The notes under the pieces are model-generated. The model was not told where the DNA came from, made no database searches, and saw only the letters and a program-made list of their open reading frames with translations. A stretch of 64,000 nt of DNA from Pelagibacterium halotolerans B2. Its GTDB lineage: Bacteria > Pseudomonadota > Alphaproteobacteria > Rhizobiales > Devosiaceae. The DNA lies in the NCBI RefSeq assembly GCF_000230555.1, contig NC_016078.1, forward strand, positions 1,736,001-1,800,000. The letters are read 5' to 3'. Shown piece after piece: positions 16,002 to 23,974 of the stretch. The stretch's first letter is position 1, and every line of letters starts with the position of its first letter. The translations under genes and the position numbers were made by a program.

Positions 16002-16183
16002 CGGGTTTTCCCTTGTCTTGCGGCGGCGTTGTACCGGGTCCGCGGCTTATCCACACCGAGGCGGTGGAAATTAACCTTAATGATTGTTTAAGAGCGCTTT
16101 TGCGCAGCCGATTTGGCAATGTAGCGTTGTCTTGGCGGGCGCTCATCACGAGCTGCCGCATCGTATTGTTAAGGTCTGCCCGT

Positions 16184-16837
16184 ATGCAACAGCGCTCGAC
16201 GAAAACGCTCTACTCCTACTGGAACGAAATCCGCGGCGCGCGCTCCACTCCCGAACGCCGGGATATCGACCCTACACGGATTCGCGATGCGCTGGCCCAT
16301 ACCTTCATCCTCGAATCGAGCGACGGTCTCGATTTCAACTTCCGGCTGGCCGGCTCGCACATCTGCGCCACCTATTGCCGCGAACTCAAATCCCGCCCCT
16401 TTTCGGCCCTGTGGTCGGTGCGCGATCACGACGCGCTCGAAACGCTGATGCGCGCGGTGACCGAAGATCACGCGGTGGCACTGGTGACCTTCGAAGGCCG
16501 CACCGAGCGCGGTGAAAAGCTTTCTTTCGAGATGGCCCTCTTTCCGCTGCGCCACAACGGCGTCACGACGTCGCGGATGATGGGGGGACTGTCTGCTCTC
16601 GACACGCCGTACTGGCTCGGCATCCACCCTATCATCGACCAGCGCATCACCGGCTTGCGGCTGATCTGGCCCGACGACAGGGATACGGTTACACCCGAGG
16701 GCTATCGCAGCGCCATGCTCGACGACATCGCCGCGGCGATGAACGACAGCCCCGCCACGCCAATGCCGGCGACCGTTTCCGGCTATTCGGCGCGTCGCTA
16801 CGCCCATTTGTCGGTGATCGATGGCGGAAAGAACTGA
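16184..16837 (+). CDS. PAS_5-family PAS domain protein
   Basis: 217-residue cytoplasmic protein of the alphaproteobacterial PAS_5 family: LYSYWNEIRGARSTPERRDIDP near the start, then LAHTFILE and FNFRLAGSHICATYCRELKS, a compact sensory domain without an attached output. The ligand is unknown. ATG 16184 begins the conserved part. The neighbour downstream is a PilZ protein in the same direction (90 bases), often found near PAS_5 genes, which suggests envelope or motility signalling. Confidence 0.8.
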   Translation: MQQRSTKTLYSYWNEIRGARSTPERRDIDPTRIRDALAHTFILESSDGLDFNFRLAGSHICATYCRELKSRPFSALWSVRDHDALETLMRAVTEDHAVALVTFEGRTERGEKLSFEMALFPLRHNGVTTSRMMGGLSALDTPYWLGIHPIIDQRITGLRLIWPDDRDTVTPEGYRSAMLDDIAAAMNDSPATPMPATVSGYSARRYAHLSVIDGGKN

Positions 16838-16927
16838 CGCAGGGTTCGCCCGCGCCCTTACCGTCCGTTAACGCTATCGCGCATATTGTTGCAATGAAAA
16901 CCGGCAGACGACAGGGCGGAACGCAAC

Positions 16928-17563
16928 ATGTTCAGCGAAGATACGACGCTTCGGGCGACAATGCCGACCGAGGCCCTGCCCCGTGAAGACGCCGATCGCT
17001 TCCAGCGCGTCCAGGTCTCCGTGCTCGGCCGGTACATGCTTGCCGATCGCCGGGAATTTCCGTGCCAGGTCATCGAGATGTCGCCCGGCGACGCGATGGT
17101 CATCGCGCCGGTGTCCGGAACGGTTGGCGAAAAAGTCATCATCTATCTCGACCATCTCGGCCGCGTGGAAGGGACAATTTTTGCCCTGATGGACGGCGGA
17201 TTTCATATGGATATCGTGGCTTCTGCCCGGCGGCGCGACAAGATGGCGGCCCAGCTCACATGGCTGGCCAACAAGGACATCCTGAACCTGCCCGAAGACC
17301 GGCGCCACGAACGCGTGGTTCCCGATATCCGCCACTCCTCAATCGTTCTCGAGGATGGACGGCGCTACAATTGCAAGATCACCGACATCTCGCTCTCCGG
17401 CGCGGCCGTGGAAATCGACGTGCGCCCAGCGCTTGGCACCCCCATCTCTCTGGGCCGCATGCGGGCCCGCGTCGTCCGGCATTTCTCCGACGGTATCGCC
17501 GTGGAATTTGCGTCGGTGCAGGAAATGCTCACCGTGGTGCAACAGAATTTGCGGGTCAACTGA
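16928..17563 (+). CDS. Tandem PilZ-domain protein (cyclic-di-GMP effector candidate)
   Basis: 211 residues with two PilZ-like halves. The C-terminal one (residues ~122-205) has the c-di-GMP signature: arginine cluster DRRHERVVP and then DISLSGAAVEID. The N-terminal one (~22-110) keeps RFQRVQVSVLGRY, but the second motif is EMSPGDAMV, lacking the usual D/N-x-S-x-x-G, so it probably does not bind ligand. Likely a cytoplasmic c-di-GMP sensor for motility or polysaccharide. The last 8 bases overlap the convergent CPBP gene. Confidence 0.85.
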   Translation: MFSEDTTLRATMPTEALPREDADRFQRVQVSVLGRYMLADRREFPCQVIEMSPGDAMVIAPVSGTVGEKVIIYLDHLGRVEGTIFALMDGGFHMDIVASARRRDKMAAQLTWLANKDILNLPEDRRHERVVPDIRHSSIVLEDGRRYNCKITDISLSGAAVEIDVRPALGTPISLGRMRARVVRHFSDGIAVEFASVQEMLTVVQQNLRVN

Positions 17564-18401
17564 CCGCGGCTTTGCCTTGCCGCCCCATCCAGCCGTGCGG
17601 GCCCTTGTAGAAAATTCCGGAAATCATCACCGCCAGTGAGAATGGCACCACGCCCAGCGCCACCAGTTGGAACATGTCGGCCCCGGCGATGGTGAAATGC
17701 CCGCGCGTTTCGTTAAGCAGTAATTGCGCCACAGTCTGGAATGCAACATGCAGGCCAATGCTCGCCCATACCGACCCGGTTACAACGCGCACCATGCCCA
17801 GAACCAGTCCCATGAAAAAGAACATGACGATGCGCTCGATCGGCACCGTGCCCGCGGCGATCGTCCAGAGCGCGGCACCCCACGCCGAAAACAGCATGGC
17901 CTGGATCACAACGGCCCACAATCGGCTCATCGCCGAGGAAAGCTGGCCGTAAATATAACCCCGGAACACCAGTTCCTCGGGCAGGGCCTCGAGCAGGAAA
18001 ACGAGGACGACCAATACGGGCAGGAAGGCCAGTATTTCGGCCCACTCAACCGATGGCGTAACGGCGGCCCAGCCCACAATGAGACATAGCCCCAGCCCGA
18101 GCGCGAATGGCGCCAGCCACGCAAGGACGCCGACCAGAAACGGACGGACAGCCGTCACCGAGAGATCAAGGCCGATATCTTTCAGGCGGGCGCTGTCGTC
18201 GAACACCCGTTGCATCGCCATCACCAGCGACGCCGTCAGAAGCGTGGCAAGCGCAGCGCTCGTCATGTGCCCCGCCAGCGTGTAACCGGCATATCCCGAG
18301 CCCCAGACGACATCGCGCAGCCAGCCCAGAAAAAGCCAGATCACCACGACCGCCAGCCACAACACGCCGACACGAAGGCCAATCGATCCGAACTTCGTCA
18401 T
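17556..18401 (-). CDS. CPBP-family intramembrane metalloprotease homologue
   Basis: 281 residues with about eight membrane helices. The CAAX-protease/bacteriocin-processing signature is EELVFRG (Glu142, Glu143, Arg147); further motifs lie at SAWGAALW and SIGLHVAFQT, where the His is conserved. Members cleave or modify membrane peptides; the substrate is unknown. ATG 18401 follows GGGAGGACGGGAA. The gene lies 34 bases after the TetR gene on the same strand, so it is very likely its regulatory target. Confidence 0.85.
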   Translation of the reverse strand: MTKFGSIGLRVGVLWLAVVVIWLFLGWLRDVVWGSGYAGYTLAGHMTSAALATLLTASLVMAMQRVFDDSARLKDIGLDLSVTAVRPFLVGVLAWLAPFALGLGLCLIVGWAAVTPSVEWAEILAFLPVLVVLVFLLEALPEELVFRGYIYGQLSSAMSRLWAVVIQAMLFSAWGAALWTIAAGTVPIERIVMFFFMGLVLGMVRVVTGSVWASIGLHVAFQTVAQLLLNETRGHFTIAGADMFQLVALGVVPFSLAVMISGIFYKGPHGWMGRQGKAAVS

Positions 18402-18435
18402 TTCCCGTCCTCCCCTGACCAATGTATTTGCCCCA

Positions 18436-19038
18436 TCATTTCTTTGTATCGGCCCTCATGCCGCGCTCCAGAAGGTCGATCAACTGGTCGGCATAGGCCG
18501 AAAGGTCGGTCTCGGGGCGCCACGCCCACTCGCTGAGCCCGCCTTCGACCGTCTTCGAGATCAGGCCGGCAATGAATTCCGCATCGAGGTCGCCGCGAAT
18601 CTGCCCCGCCGCCTGCCCATCGGTGACAAGCGCGGTCAATATCGTGCGCTCCTCCTCCGCCGAGCGCACGATATAGTCGGGTGTGCCCGACGCGCCGCCG
18701 TGGTTCAGCGCCAGGGTGCCGATGGCCAGCAATTCATCGCGATGATCGCGCATGTAGGCGATCTGGTGCCGGATATAGGCAGCGATCTGTCCCGCCGGAT
18801 CTCCTGCCCGTTCGAGAAACGGCGTCATATAGGCCCCCGCCGCGTCCGCGACATGGCTGAAGACCGCCTCGAACATCTCGTCCTTGCCATCGAAATGATA
18901 GGTAATGACGCTCTTGGAAATTCCGGCTCGCGCGGCGATCCGTGAAAGCGAGGCGCGCGCGTATCCTTCATGGGCCAGCACGGCTATGGCTGCCTCCACG
19001 ATCTGCCGCCTGCGCGCCTCTTCAATGAATGTCGCCAT
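18436..19038 (-). CDS. TetR-family transcriptional repressor
   Basis: 200 residues. N-terminal helix-turn-helix: RRRQIVEAAIAVLAHEGYARA then SLSRIAARAGISKSVITYHF. The C-terminal ligand domain is of the TetR_C type and not further identified. It heads an operon with the CPBP protease gene, and a near-perfect dyad at 19052-19085 lies just upstream of the start, so self-repression is likely. The inducer is unknown. Confidence 0.92.
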   Translation of the reverse strand: MATFIEEARRRQIVEAAIAVLAHEGYARASLSRIAARAGISKSVITYHFDGKDEMFEAVFSHVADAAGAYMTPFLERAGDPAGQIAAYIRHQIAYMRDHRDELLAIGTLALNHGGASGTPDYIVRSAEEERTILTALVTDGQAAGQIRGDLDAEFIAGLISKTVEGGLSEWAWRPETDLSAYADQLIDLLERGMRADTKK

Positions 19039-19051
19039 TGAAACCTGAACC

Positions 19052-19085
19052 AGTCCGAACGGTCGTATTTTAGACCGATCGGACT
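19052..19085. promoter_or_regulatory. Operator dyad for the TetR gene
   Basis: Arms AGTCCGAACGGTC (19052-19064) and GACCGATCGGACT (19073-19085) match at 12 of 13 positions with an 8-base spacer, 13 bases upstream of the tetR start. The size and place are typical of a TetR-type operator. Confidence 0.75.
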
Positions 19086-19224
19086 GATTATCAATCTCGA
19101 AATTTTCGTAGTGAACCGATCCTTAACCCGGCGGGCCTAATGTACCCGCATGTGCGCGAGACCGGTCGCTGGGGGGCGGGGTCGGAAAGCGCAACCACCC
19201 GCGTATTCTGGATGGTCACAAGTC

Positions 19225-19683
19225 ATGCGTATCGTAAAAAAGGTCGCGGCGATTGCCGTGAGCCTTGCCGCCCTCACCTCCCTCTCCGGCTGCGTTTCGC
19301 TGTTCGGATTGTTCGGATCGAAAACGCCGCATGAATGCATGACCCGCGTCATGTATTTCGAGTCCAACCGCTCGAGCCCGGACGGCATGCTGGCCGTCGG
19401 CACGGTTGTGATGAACCGTGTCAACTCCCACCAGTTCCCAAGTGATGTCTGCGGCGTGGTCGGGCAGAAGAACCAGTTCGCCGACGGCGTGCTGTCCCGG
19501 CAGATGACCGAGCAGCGCAGTCTCAACCTCGCCGCCCAGATGGCGACTCGCGTGCTGCGCGGCGAGCGGCATCCCGGCGTACAGGACGCGATGTATTTCC
19601 ATACGGCGGGTCTGAGCTTTCCCTACCGCAACATGCATTACGTGCTGGTGGCCGGCGGCAACGCCTTTTACGCACGGCGCTAA
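19225..19683 (+). CDS. SleB-type cell wall hydrolase, lipoprotein
   Basis: 152 residues. A lipoprotein signal ends LAALTSLSGC (lipobox, Cys ~22). The mature part is a Hydrolase_2 (SleB) domain: MTRVMYFESNRSSPDGMLAVG with the catalytic-type Glu, VMNRVNSHQFPSDVCGVV, and FHTAGLSFPYRNMHYVLVAGGNAFY. It should cut peptidoglycan at the outer membrane or in the periplasm. ATG 19225 starts the signal peptide. It stands alone, divergent from tetR. Confidence 0.88.
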   Translation: MRIVKKVAAIAVSLAALTSLSGCVSLFGLFGSKTPHECMTRVMYFESNRSSPDGMLAVGTVVMNRVNSHQFPSDVCGVVGQKNQFADGVLSRQMTEQRSLNLAAQMATRVLRGERHPGVQDAMYFHTAGLSFPYRNMHYVLVAGGNAFYARR

Positions 19684-19711
19684 ATCGGGCAAATGTTGCT
19701 CAAAGTTTCAA

Positions 19712-19734
19712 ATTTGCCTAGTTTATAGGCAAAT
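19712..19734. promoter_or_regulatory. 9-bp perfect dyad upstream of the sigma-54 promoter
   Basis: ATTTGCCTA (19712-19720) and TAGGCAAAT (19726-19734) with a 5-base spacer, centred ~74 bases before the expected start site. There is no T-run after it, so an activator site fits better than a terminator for the upstream hydrolase gene. Which activator binds is unknown. Confidence 0.5.
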
Positions 19735-19770
19735 CCTTGCCGCTCGAGCCCAATTTGCGCCGGTTACGGC

Positions 19771-19786
19771 TGGCACGCCAATTGCA
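19771..19786 (+). promoter_or_regulatory. Sigma-54 (RpoN) promoter of the amino-acid ABC operon
   Basis: TGGCACG-CCAA-TTGCA matches the -24/-12 consensus (TGGCACG-N4-TTGCW) at every fixed base, with 10 bases between the invariant GG and GC. It is 41 bases from the first start codon. This implies enhancer-dependent, probably nitrogen-linked control. Confidence 0.88.
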
Positions 19787-19826
19787 CGCCCCTTGCCCGT
19801 CGAACGACACACACAAGGGGTAACAA

Positions 19827-20609
19827 ATGGAACGCCGTTCTTTTCTCGCGATAGTAACGACACTCGCCATGCTCGGTTTTGCTGCACCGGCCCATGCCGA
19901 TGCGCTGGCCGATATCATGGAATCCGGTACGCTCAAGGTCGCTGTGCCGCAGGATTTTCCGCCTTTCGGTAGCGTAGGACTCGATCTTGAATCGGTTGGC
20001 TACGACATTGACATGGCCAAGCTGATCGCCGACAAGCTCGGCGTCTCGGTCGAACTCGTGCCGGTAACCAGCGCGAACCGCATTCCCTATCTTCAGACCG
20101 GCATGGTCGATCTCGTGATCTCCAGCCTTGGCAAGAACCCAGAGCGCGAGGCGGTCATCGATTTCACCGATGCCTATGCGCCATTCTTCAACGGCGTGTT
20201 CGGCCCCGACTCCATAAATGTTGCATCGGTCGAGGAACTTTCCGGCTACACCATCGGTGTGACACGCGGCGCCGTCGAGGACCTGACGCTGACCGAGCTT
20301 GTGGGCAGCGATGTTTCGATCAGCCGCTACGAGGACAATAACGGCACGATTTCGGCTTTCCTTTCCTCGCAGGTGGACCTGATTGCCACGGGCAACGTGG
20401 TCGCGGCCGCCATTCTCGAGCGCAATCCACCGATCCGACCCGAGCTGAAATTCCTCGTTCAGAACTCTCCCTGCTATATCGGGCTGAACAAGGAAGAGCC
20501 CGAACTGCTCGCCGCGGTCAATACGATCATCGCCGACGCCAAGGCCGATGGCTCGCTCGAAGCGATCGCGCAGAAATGGTTGGGGCAACCCCTGCCTGCG
20601 GACCTCTGA
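19827..20609 (+). CDS. Polar amino-acid ABC transporter, substrate-binding protein
   Basis: 260-residue periplasmic binding protein (SBP_bac_3 family). The signal peptide MERRSFLAIVTTLAMLGFAAPAHA is followed by DIMESGTLKVAVPQDFPPFG, YDIDMAKLIADKLGV, and the arginine-type ligand loop NPEREAVIDFTDAY. It captures a polar amino acid or related compound for the permeases downstream. AAGGGG precedes ATG 19827. First gene of a four-gene operon (binding protein, two permeases, ATPase) driven by the sigma-54 promoter. A strong hairpin after it probably raises its level over the permeases. Confidence 0.93.
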   Translation: MERRSFLAIVTTLAMLGFAAPAHADALADIMESGTLKVAVPQDFPPFGSVGLDLESVGYDIDMAKLIADKLGVSVELVPVTSANRIPYLQTGMVDLVISSLGKNPEREAVIDFTDAYAPFFNGVFGPDSINVASVEELSGYTIGVTRGAVEDLTLTELVGSDVSISRYEDNNGTISAFLSSQVDLIATGNVVAAAILERNPPIRPELKFLVQNSPCYIGLNKEEPELLAAVNTIIADAKADGSLEAIAQKWLGQPLPADL

Positions 20610-20645
20610 TACCTGCCAGTTGCCCCACCATGCCACGCATGGTTT

Positions 20646-20667
20646 CCCTCCCCTTTTTGGGGGAGGG
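20646..20667 (+). terminator. Intercistronic hairpin after the binding-protein gene
   Basis: CCCTCCCC-TTTTTG-GGGGAGGG, a perfect 8-bp GC stem between the binding-protein and first permease genes. It lacks a following T-run, so it more likely stabilises or partly terminates the message than ends it. Confidence 0.55.
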
Positions 20668-20715
20668 ATTGAGGGCAAGGCGGCACAACTGCTCTTAAAG
20701 GTTCGAGGGAACGAC

Positions 20716-21390
20716 ATGGGCTACCAGCTCAATTTCGCGTGGCTGCCACAGTACTGGCCCGCACTTCTCGAGGGTGTCGGGATTACCGCCTATCTGACCG
20801 TGGTCGGTGCGGTTCTGGGGTGTCTTTTGGGGGTGCTATGCGCCTGGACGCGGGCGTTGGGACCGCTTTGGGCACGGCCCTTCGTGGTGGGTTACGTGGA
20901 GTTGATCCGCAACACGCCCTTCATGATACAGCTCTTTTTCATCTTCTATGGCCTGCCCTCGCTGGGCGTGCAGATGGACGCCCTGCAGGCGGCGACGCTG
21001 GCCATGATCGTCAATCTGGGCGCCTATAGCTGCGAAATCATTCGAGCGGGAATACAGGCCACCCCCAGAGGCCAGTTTGAGGCCGGTGCCAGTCTGGCGA
21101 TGACACCGATCCAGACCTTCATTCACGTCATCCTGATCCCGGCGCTACAAAGGATTTGGCCCGCACTGTCTTCCCAGATCGTCATCGTGATGCTCGGCTC
21201 GGCGGTGGTTTCCCAGATCGCGGCAGAAGATCTCAGCTACGCCGCCAATTTCATCCAGTCGCGCAATTTCCGGGCGTTCGAGACCTATATCGTTTCAACT
21301 CTCATCTATCTGATGCTGTCCATCGTTTTGCGGCAGATTCTCTCGGGCGTGGGCATGACCCTGTTTCCCAAACGAAGGGCCGTGCGATGA
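20716..21390 (+). CDS. Polar amino-acid ABC transporter permease 1
   Basis: 224-residue HisM/GlnP-type inner-membrane subunit with about five helices. The EAA loop that contacts the ATPase is EAGASLAMTPIQTFIHVILI. The typical ELIRNTPFMIQLFFIFYGLP is present. ATG 20716 has GAGGGA upstream. The 3' end overlaps the next permease gene by 4 bases (ATGA), showing translational coupling. Confidence 0.93.
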   Translation: MGYQLNFAWLPQYWPALLEGVGITAYLTVVGAVLGCLLGVLCAWTRALGPLWARPFVVGYVELIRNTPFMIQLFFIFYGLPSLGVQMDALQAATLAMIVNLGAYSCEIIRAGIQATPRGQFEAGASLAMTPIQTFIHVILIPALQRIWPALSSQIVIVMLGSAVVSQIAAEDLSYAANFIQSRNFRAFETYIVSTLIYLMLSIVLRQILSGVGMTLFPKRRAVR

Positions 21391-22046
21391 TCGAGTTCAC
21401 CTTATGGGACATATTGCGCAACCTGCTCCTGGCCGCGCGCTGGACGATCCTGCTCTCGCTGGTTTCCTTCATTGGCGGGGGCATTGTGGGCCCGCTCGTG
21501 ATGTTCATGCGCATAAGCGCCAACAGGGCCGTCTCAACCCTGGCGCGCGGATATATCGAGCTCTTCCAGGGCACGCCCCTGCTGATGCAGCTGTTTCTGG
21601 CGTTTTTCGGCCTGGCCTTGCTGGGCTATACGATCCCTGCCTGGGCCGCCGCTGGCGTCGCGCTGGTTCTGTGGACTGCATCGTTTCTGGCCGAGATCTG
21701 GCGCGGCTGCGTCGAAGCCATCGCAAAAGGGCAGTGGGAAGCATCTGCCAGTCTGGGCATGGGCCGGATCGAACAATTGCGCCACGTCATCCTGCCCCAG
21801 GCCACCCGGATCGCCATTCCGCCGACCGTTGGCTTTTCCGTTCAGGTCGTTAAAGGCACCGCGCTTACATCCATTATCGGTTTTGTCGAATTGACCAAGG
21901 CCGGCACCGCCGTAACCAACGCCACCTTCCAGCCCTTCCTGGTCTATGGGCTGGTTGCGCTGATCTATTTTGCGCTGTGCTGGCCGCTCTCGAAATCCAG
22001 CCAGATCCTCGAAAGGAAGTTCAATGTCGCTCATAACCATCACTGA
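21387..22046 (+). CDS. Polar amino-acid ABC transporter permease 2
   Basis: 219-residue partner permease; the two form the heterodimeric channel. Seen: ELFQGTPLLMQLFLAFFGLAL and the ATPase-contact loop EASASLGMGRIEQLRHVILP. ATG 21387 overlaps the stop of permease 1. Its last 23 bases overlap the ATPase gene. Confidence 0.93.
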   Translation: MIEFTLWDILRNLLLAARWTILLSLVSFIGGGIVGPLVMFMRISANRAVSTLARGYIELFQGTPLLMQLFLAFFGLALLGYTIPAWAAAGVALVLWTASFLAEIWRGCVEAIAKGQWEASASLGMGRIEQLRHVILPQATRIAIPPTVGFSVQVVKGTALTSIIGFVELTKAGTAVTNATFQPFLVYGLVALIYFALCWPLSKSSQILERKFNVAHNHH

Positions 22047-22749
22047 TGTGAAAAAGCGCTTTGGCGACAACGAGGTCCTCAAGGGCATAAGCCTCGACAT
22101 TGAACGCGGCGAAGTGGTCGCCATCATCGGCAAGTCAGGGTCCGGAAAATCGACGCTGCTGCGGTGCATCAACGGGCTTGAGCAGATCAATGACGGCGCG
22201 ATCACTGTGGGTGGTGAGCAACTCCTGCCCGGCGAGGCCGCGCTCAAGGCGCTGCGGCTCAAGATCGGCATGATCTTCCAGTCCTTCAATCTGTTCCCGC
22301 ACTTGACCGCCGGCCGCAATGTCGTGCTGAGCCAGACGGTGGTCAAGAAAACTCCCAGGGCCGAAGCAGAAGAAGTGGCACGCCAAATGCTCGACCGCGT
22401 CGGGCTTTTGCACAAATACGACGCCTATCCCGACGAACTCTCGGGCGGTCAGCAACAGCGCGTGGCGATTGCCCGGGCGTTGGCCATGCAGCCGCTGGGG
22501 CTGTTGTGCGACGAAATCACCTCAGCCCTCGACCCAGAACTGGTCAATGAAGTGCTCGCCGTGGTCAAGGAGCTGGCGGCGGAGGGCATGACGCTGGTCA
22601 TGGTCACCCACGAAATGCGCTTTGCGCGCGACGTATGCGACAGGGTCGTGTTCATGCACCAGGGCCTGGTGCACGAAATGGGACCGCCCAACGATGTGTT
22701 TTCAGCCCCGAAAACGTCCGAGCTCAAGCAGTTCCTTGGCATGCTCTAG
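22024..22749 (+). CDS. Polar amino-acid ABC transporter ATPase
   Basis: 241-residue GlnQ/HisP-type ATPase. Walker A is GKSGSGKST, the Q-loop IFQSFNLFPHLT, the signature LSGGQQQRVAIARAL and the H-switch MVTHEM. Walker B reads LLCDEITSALDPE, where the family almost always has DEPTSALDPE; the catalytic Asp-Glu are kept, so activity should be retained. Completes the operon started at 19827. Confidence 0.94.
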   Translation: MSLITITDVKKRFGDNEVLKGISLDIERGEVVAIIGKSGSGKSTLLRCINGLEQINDGAITVGGEQLLPGEAALKALRLKIGMIFQSFNLFPHLTAGRNVVLSQTVVKKTPRAEAEEVARQMLDRVGLLHKYDAYPDELSGGQQQRVAIARALAMQPLGLLCDEITSALDPELVNEVLAVVKELAAEGMTLVMVTHEMRFARDVCDRVVFMHQGLVHEMGPPNDVFSAPKTSELKQFLGML

Positions 22750-22874
22750 GCCGGGGGCCATGACTAACAGGCTGTAAATCCAGAGCATAAAACACGCTTA
22801 AAAACTGCGCGGCAATTTTTCTATCGGGGCAATTGCCGCCCCCTATCGTGGTCTCCGTCGGGGAGATCACGATA

Positions 22875-23510
22875 ATGAAAAACAAATCGATCCTTATTTC
22901 GGGCCTTGTCGCCCTCATCGCATCCATCGGGACCGCCGCGCCCACGCTCGCTCAGGACGGTCGTCTCGAGCTGGCCTATGCCGAAGTTTCGGCTGGCACG
23001 ACCTCCATTCCGGTCGGTCATATGGAATTCTGTCAGAAGCGCCCCTATGAATGCCAGCCCATGGCTGCGGCGGCACCTGCGGCGCTCAACGATAATCTGT
23101 GGCGCCAGCTTCAGGACGTCAACAACCACTACAACACCACGATAACCGCCGTGAGCGACGACGAGCTTTACGGCACCGAGGAATTCTGGACCTATCCCAC
23201 ATCGGGCTATGGCGATTGCGAGGATTTCGTCCTTGCCAAGCGCGCCGCGCTGATCGAGGGCGGCTGGAACCCGGCCAATCTGCTGATCTCGGTGGTCAAG
23301 CAGCCCAATGGCGAGGGCCATGCGGTTCTGATGGTTCGCACCGACCGCGGCGACCTGGTGCTCGACAACCAGGAAGGGCTCATCAAGCTCTGGACCGACA
23401 CCCCTTACGCCTACATCAAGCGCCAGTCGCAGGCCCATGCCGGCCAGTGGGTCGATATCCTCGATGGCCGCGACGAGATCGTGACGGCCACAGCGACGGC
23501 GGGCCACTGA
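22875..23510 (+). CDS. BTLCP transglutaminase-like cysteine protease (PF06035 family)
   Basis: 211 residues. The signal peptide ends TAAPTLAQ. The papain-like triad is visible: Cys115 in YGDCEDFVLAKR, His149 in GEGHAVLMV, Asp164 in LVLDNQEG. The family includes LapG, which trims large surface adhesins in response to c-di-GMP through LapD. No adhesin, LapD or type I exporter is in this window, so the client is unknown. ATG 22875 starts the signal peptide. A strong terminator follows. Confidence 0.88.
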   Translation: MKNKSILISGLVALIASIGTAAPTLAQDGRLELAYAEVSAGTTSIPVGHMEFCQKRPYECQPMAAAAPAALNDNLWRQLQDVNNHYNTTITAVSDDELYGTEEFWTYPTSGYGDCEDFVLAKRAALIEGGWNPANLLISVVKQPNGEGHAVLMVRTDRGDLVLDNQEGLIKLWTDTPYAYIKRQSQAHAGQWVDILDGRDEIVTATATAGH

Positions 23511-23589
23511 ACAAAAGCGCCCGCCCGCAAACGCGATCGATACGCCAATGGCGCATCCGATATCACTCCCCGACAGGAGTGTTCACTGA

Positions 23590-23625
23590 GCCGGCATTCC
23601 TCCCCGAATGCCGGCATTTTTCTTT
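23590..23625 (+). terminator. Rho-independent terminator after the BTLCP gene
   Basis: A perfect 10-bp stem GCCGGCATTC-CTCCCC-GAATGCCGGC (23590-23615) followed by ATTTTTCTTT. It also touches the end of the convergent DksA-like gene. Confidence 0.93.
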
Positions 23626-23969
23626 CAGGCGCAATGGACGCATTTGGGCGTTGCAGGATCGACCGCCAGCCGCTTCTCGCCGATGAATTCGCCGCAATCG
23701 ACGCAATAGCCGAATTCACCGTCGCCCATTCGCAGCAGAGCCTGTTCGGTCCGCACTTTTTGCAGTTTCAGCCGCTCTTGGACTGCCCGGGCCATCGCCT
23801 GGCGCTGCATGGCATCCATGCGCGACAGGCGCCCGACACTCTGCTGGTCCAGCTCCACCGGCCCGCGCTCGTCAGCAGAGCGTTCGAGCTGGGCCGCGAG
23901 ATCGGCCAGATCGGCCTCCAACCGCGGCCGAAAGCGACGCTCGAGTTCCGCGCTGTCGGGCTCGGTCAT
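23625..23969 (-). CDS. TraR/DksA-type zinc-finger protein
   Basis: 114 residues. A helical N-terminal half (residues ~1-75) is followed by a C4 zinc finger CVDC-X17-CVHC (GEFGYCVDCGEFIGEKRL), the layout of short DksA/TraR proteins that enter the RNA polymerase secondary channel. Shorter than true DksA (~150), so likely a YbiI-like or stress-linked relative. Third gene of a tight unit with SulP and USP (5-base gap), which suggests transcriptional feedback in the same stress response. Confidence 0.85.
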   Translation of the reverse strand: MTEPDSAELERRFRPRLEADLADLAAQLERSADERGPVELDQQSVGRLSRMDAMQRQAMARAVQERLKLQKVRTEQALLRMGDGEFGYCVDCGEFIGEKRLAVDPATPKCVHCA

Positions 23970-23974
23970 CGACC

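Noticed and set aside
22376..22391. Sigma-54-like TGGCACGCCAAATGC
   Set aside because: It lies inside the ATPase coding sequence, the -12 element is ATGC instead of TTGC, and no gene start is in range.
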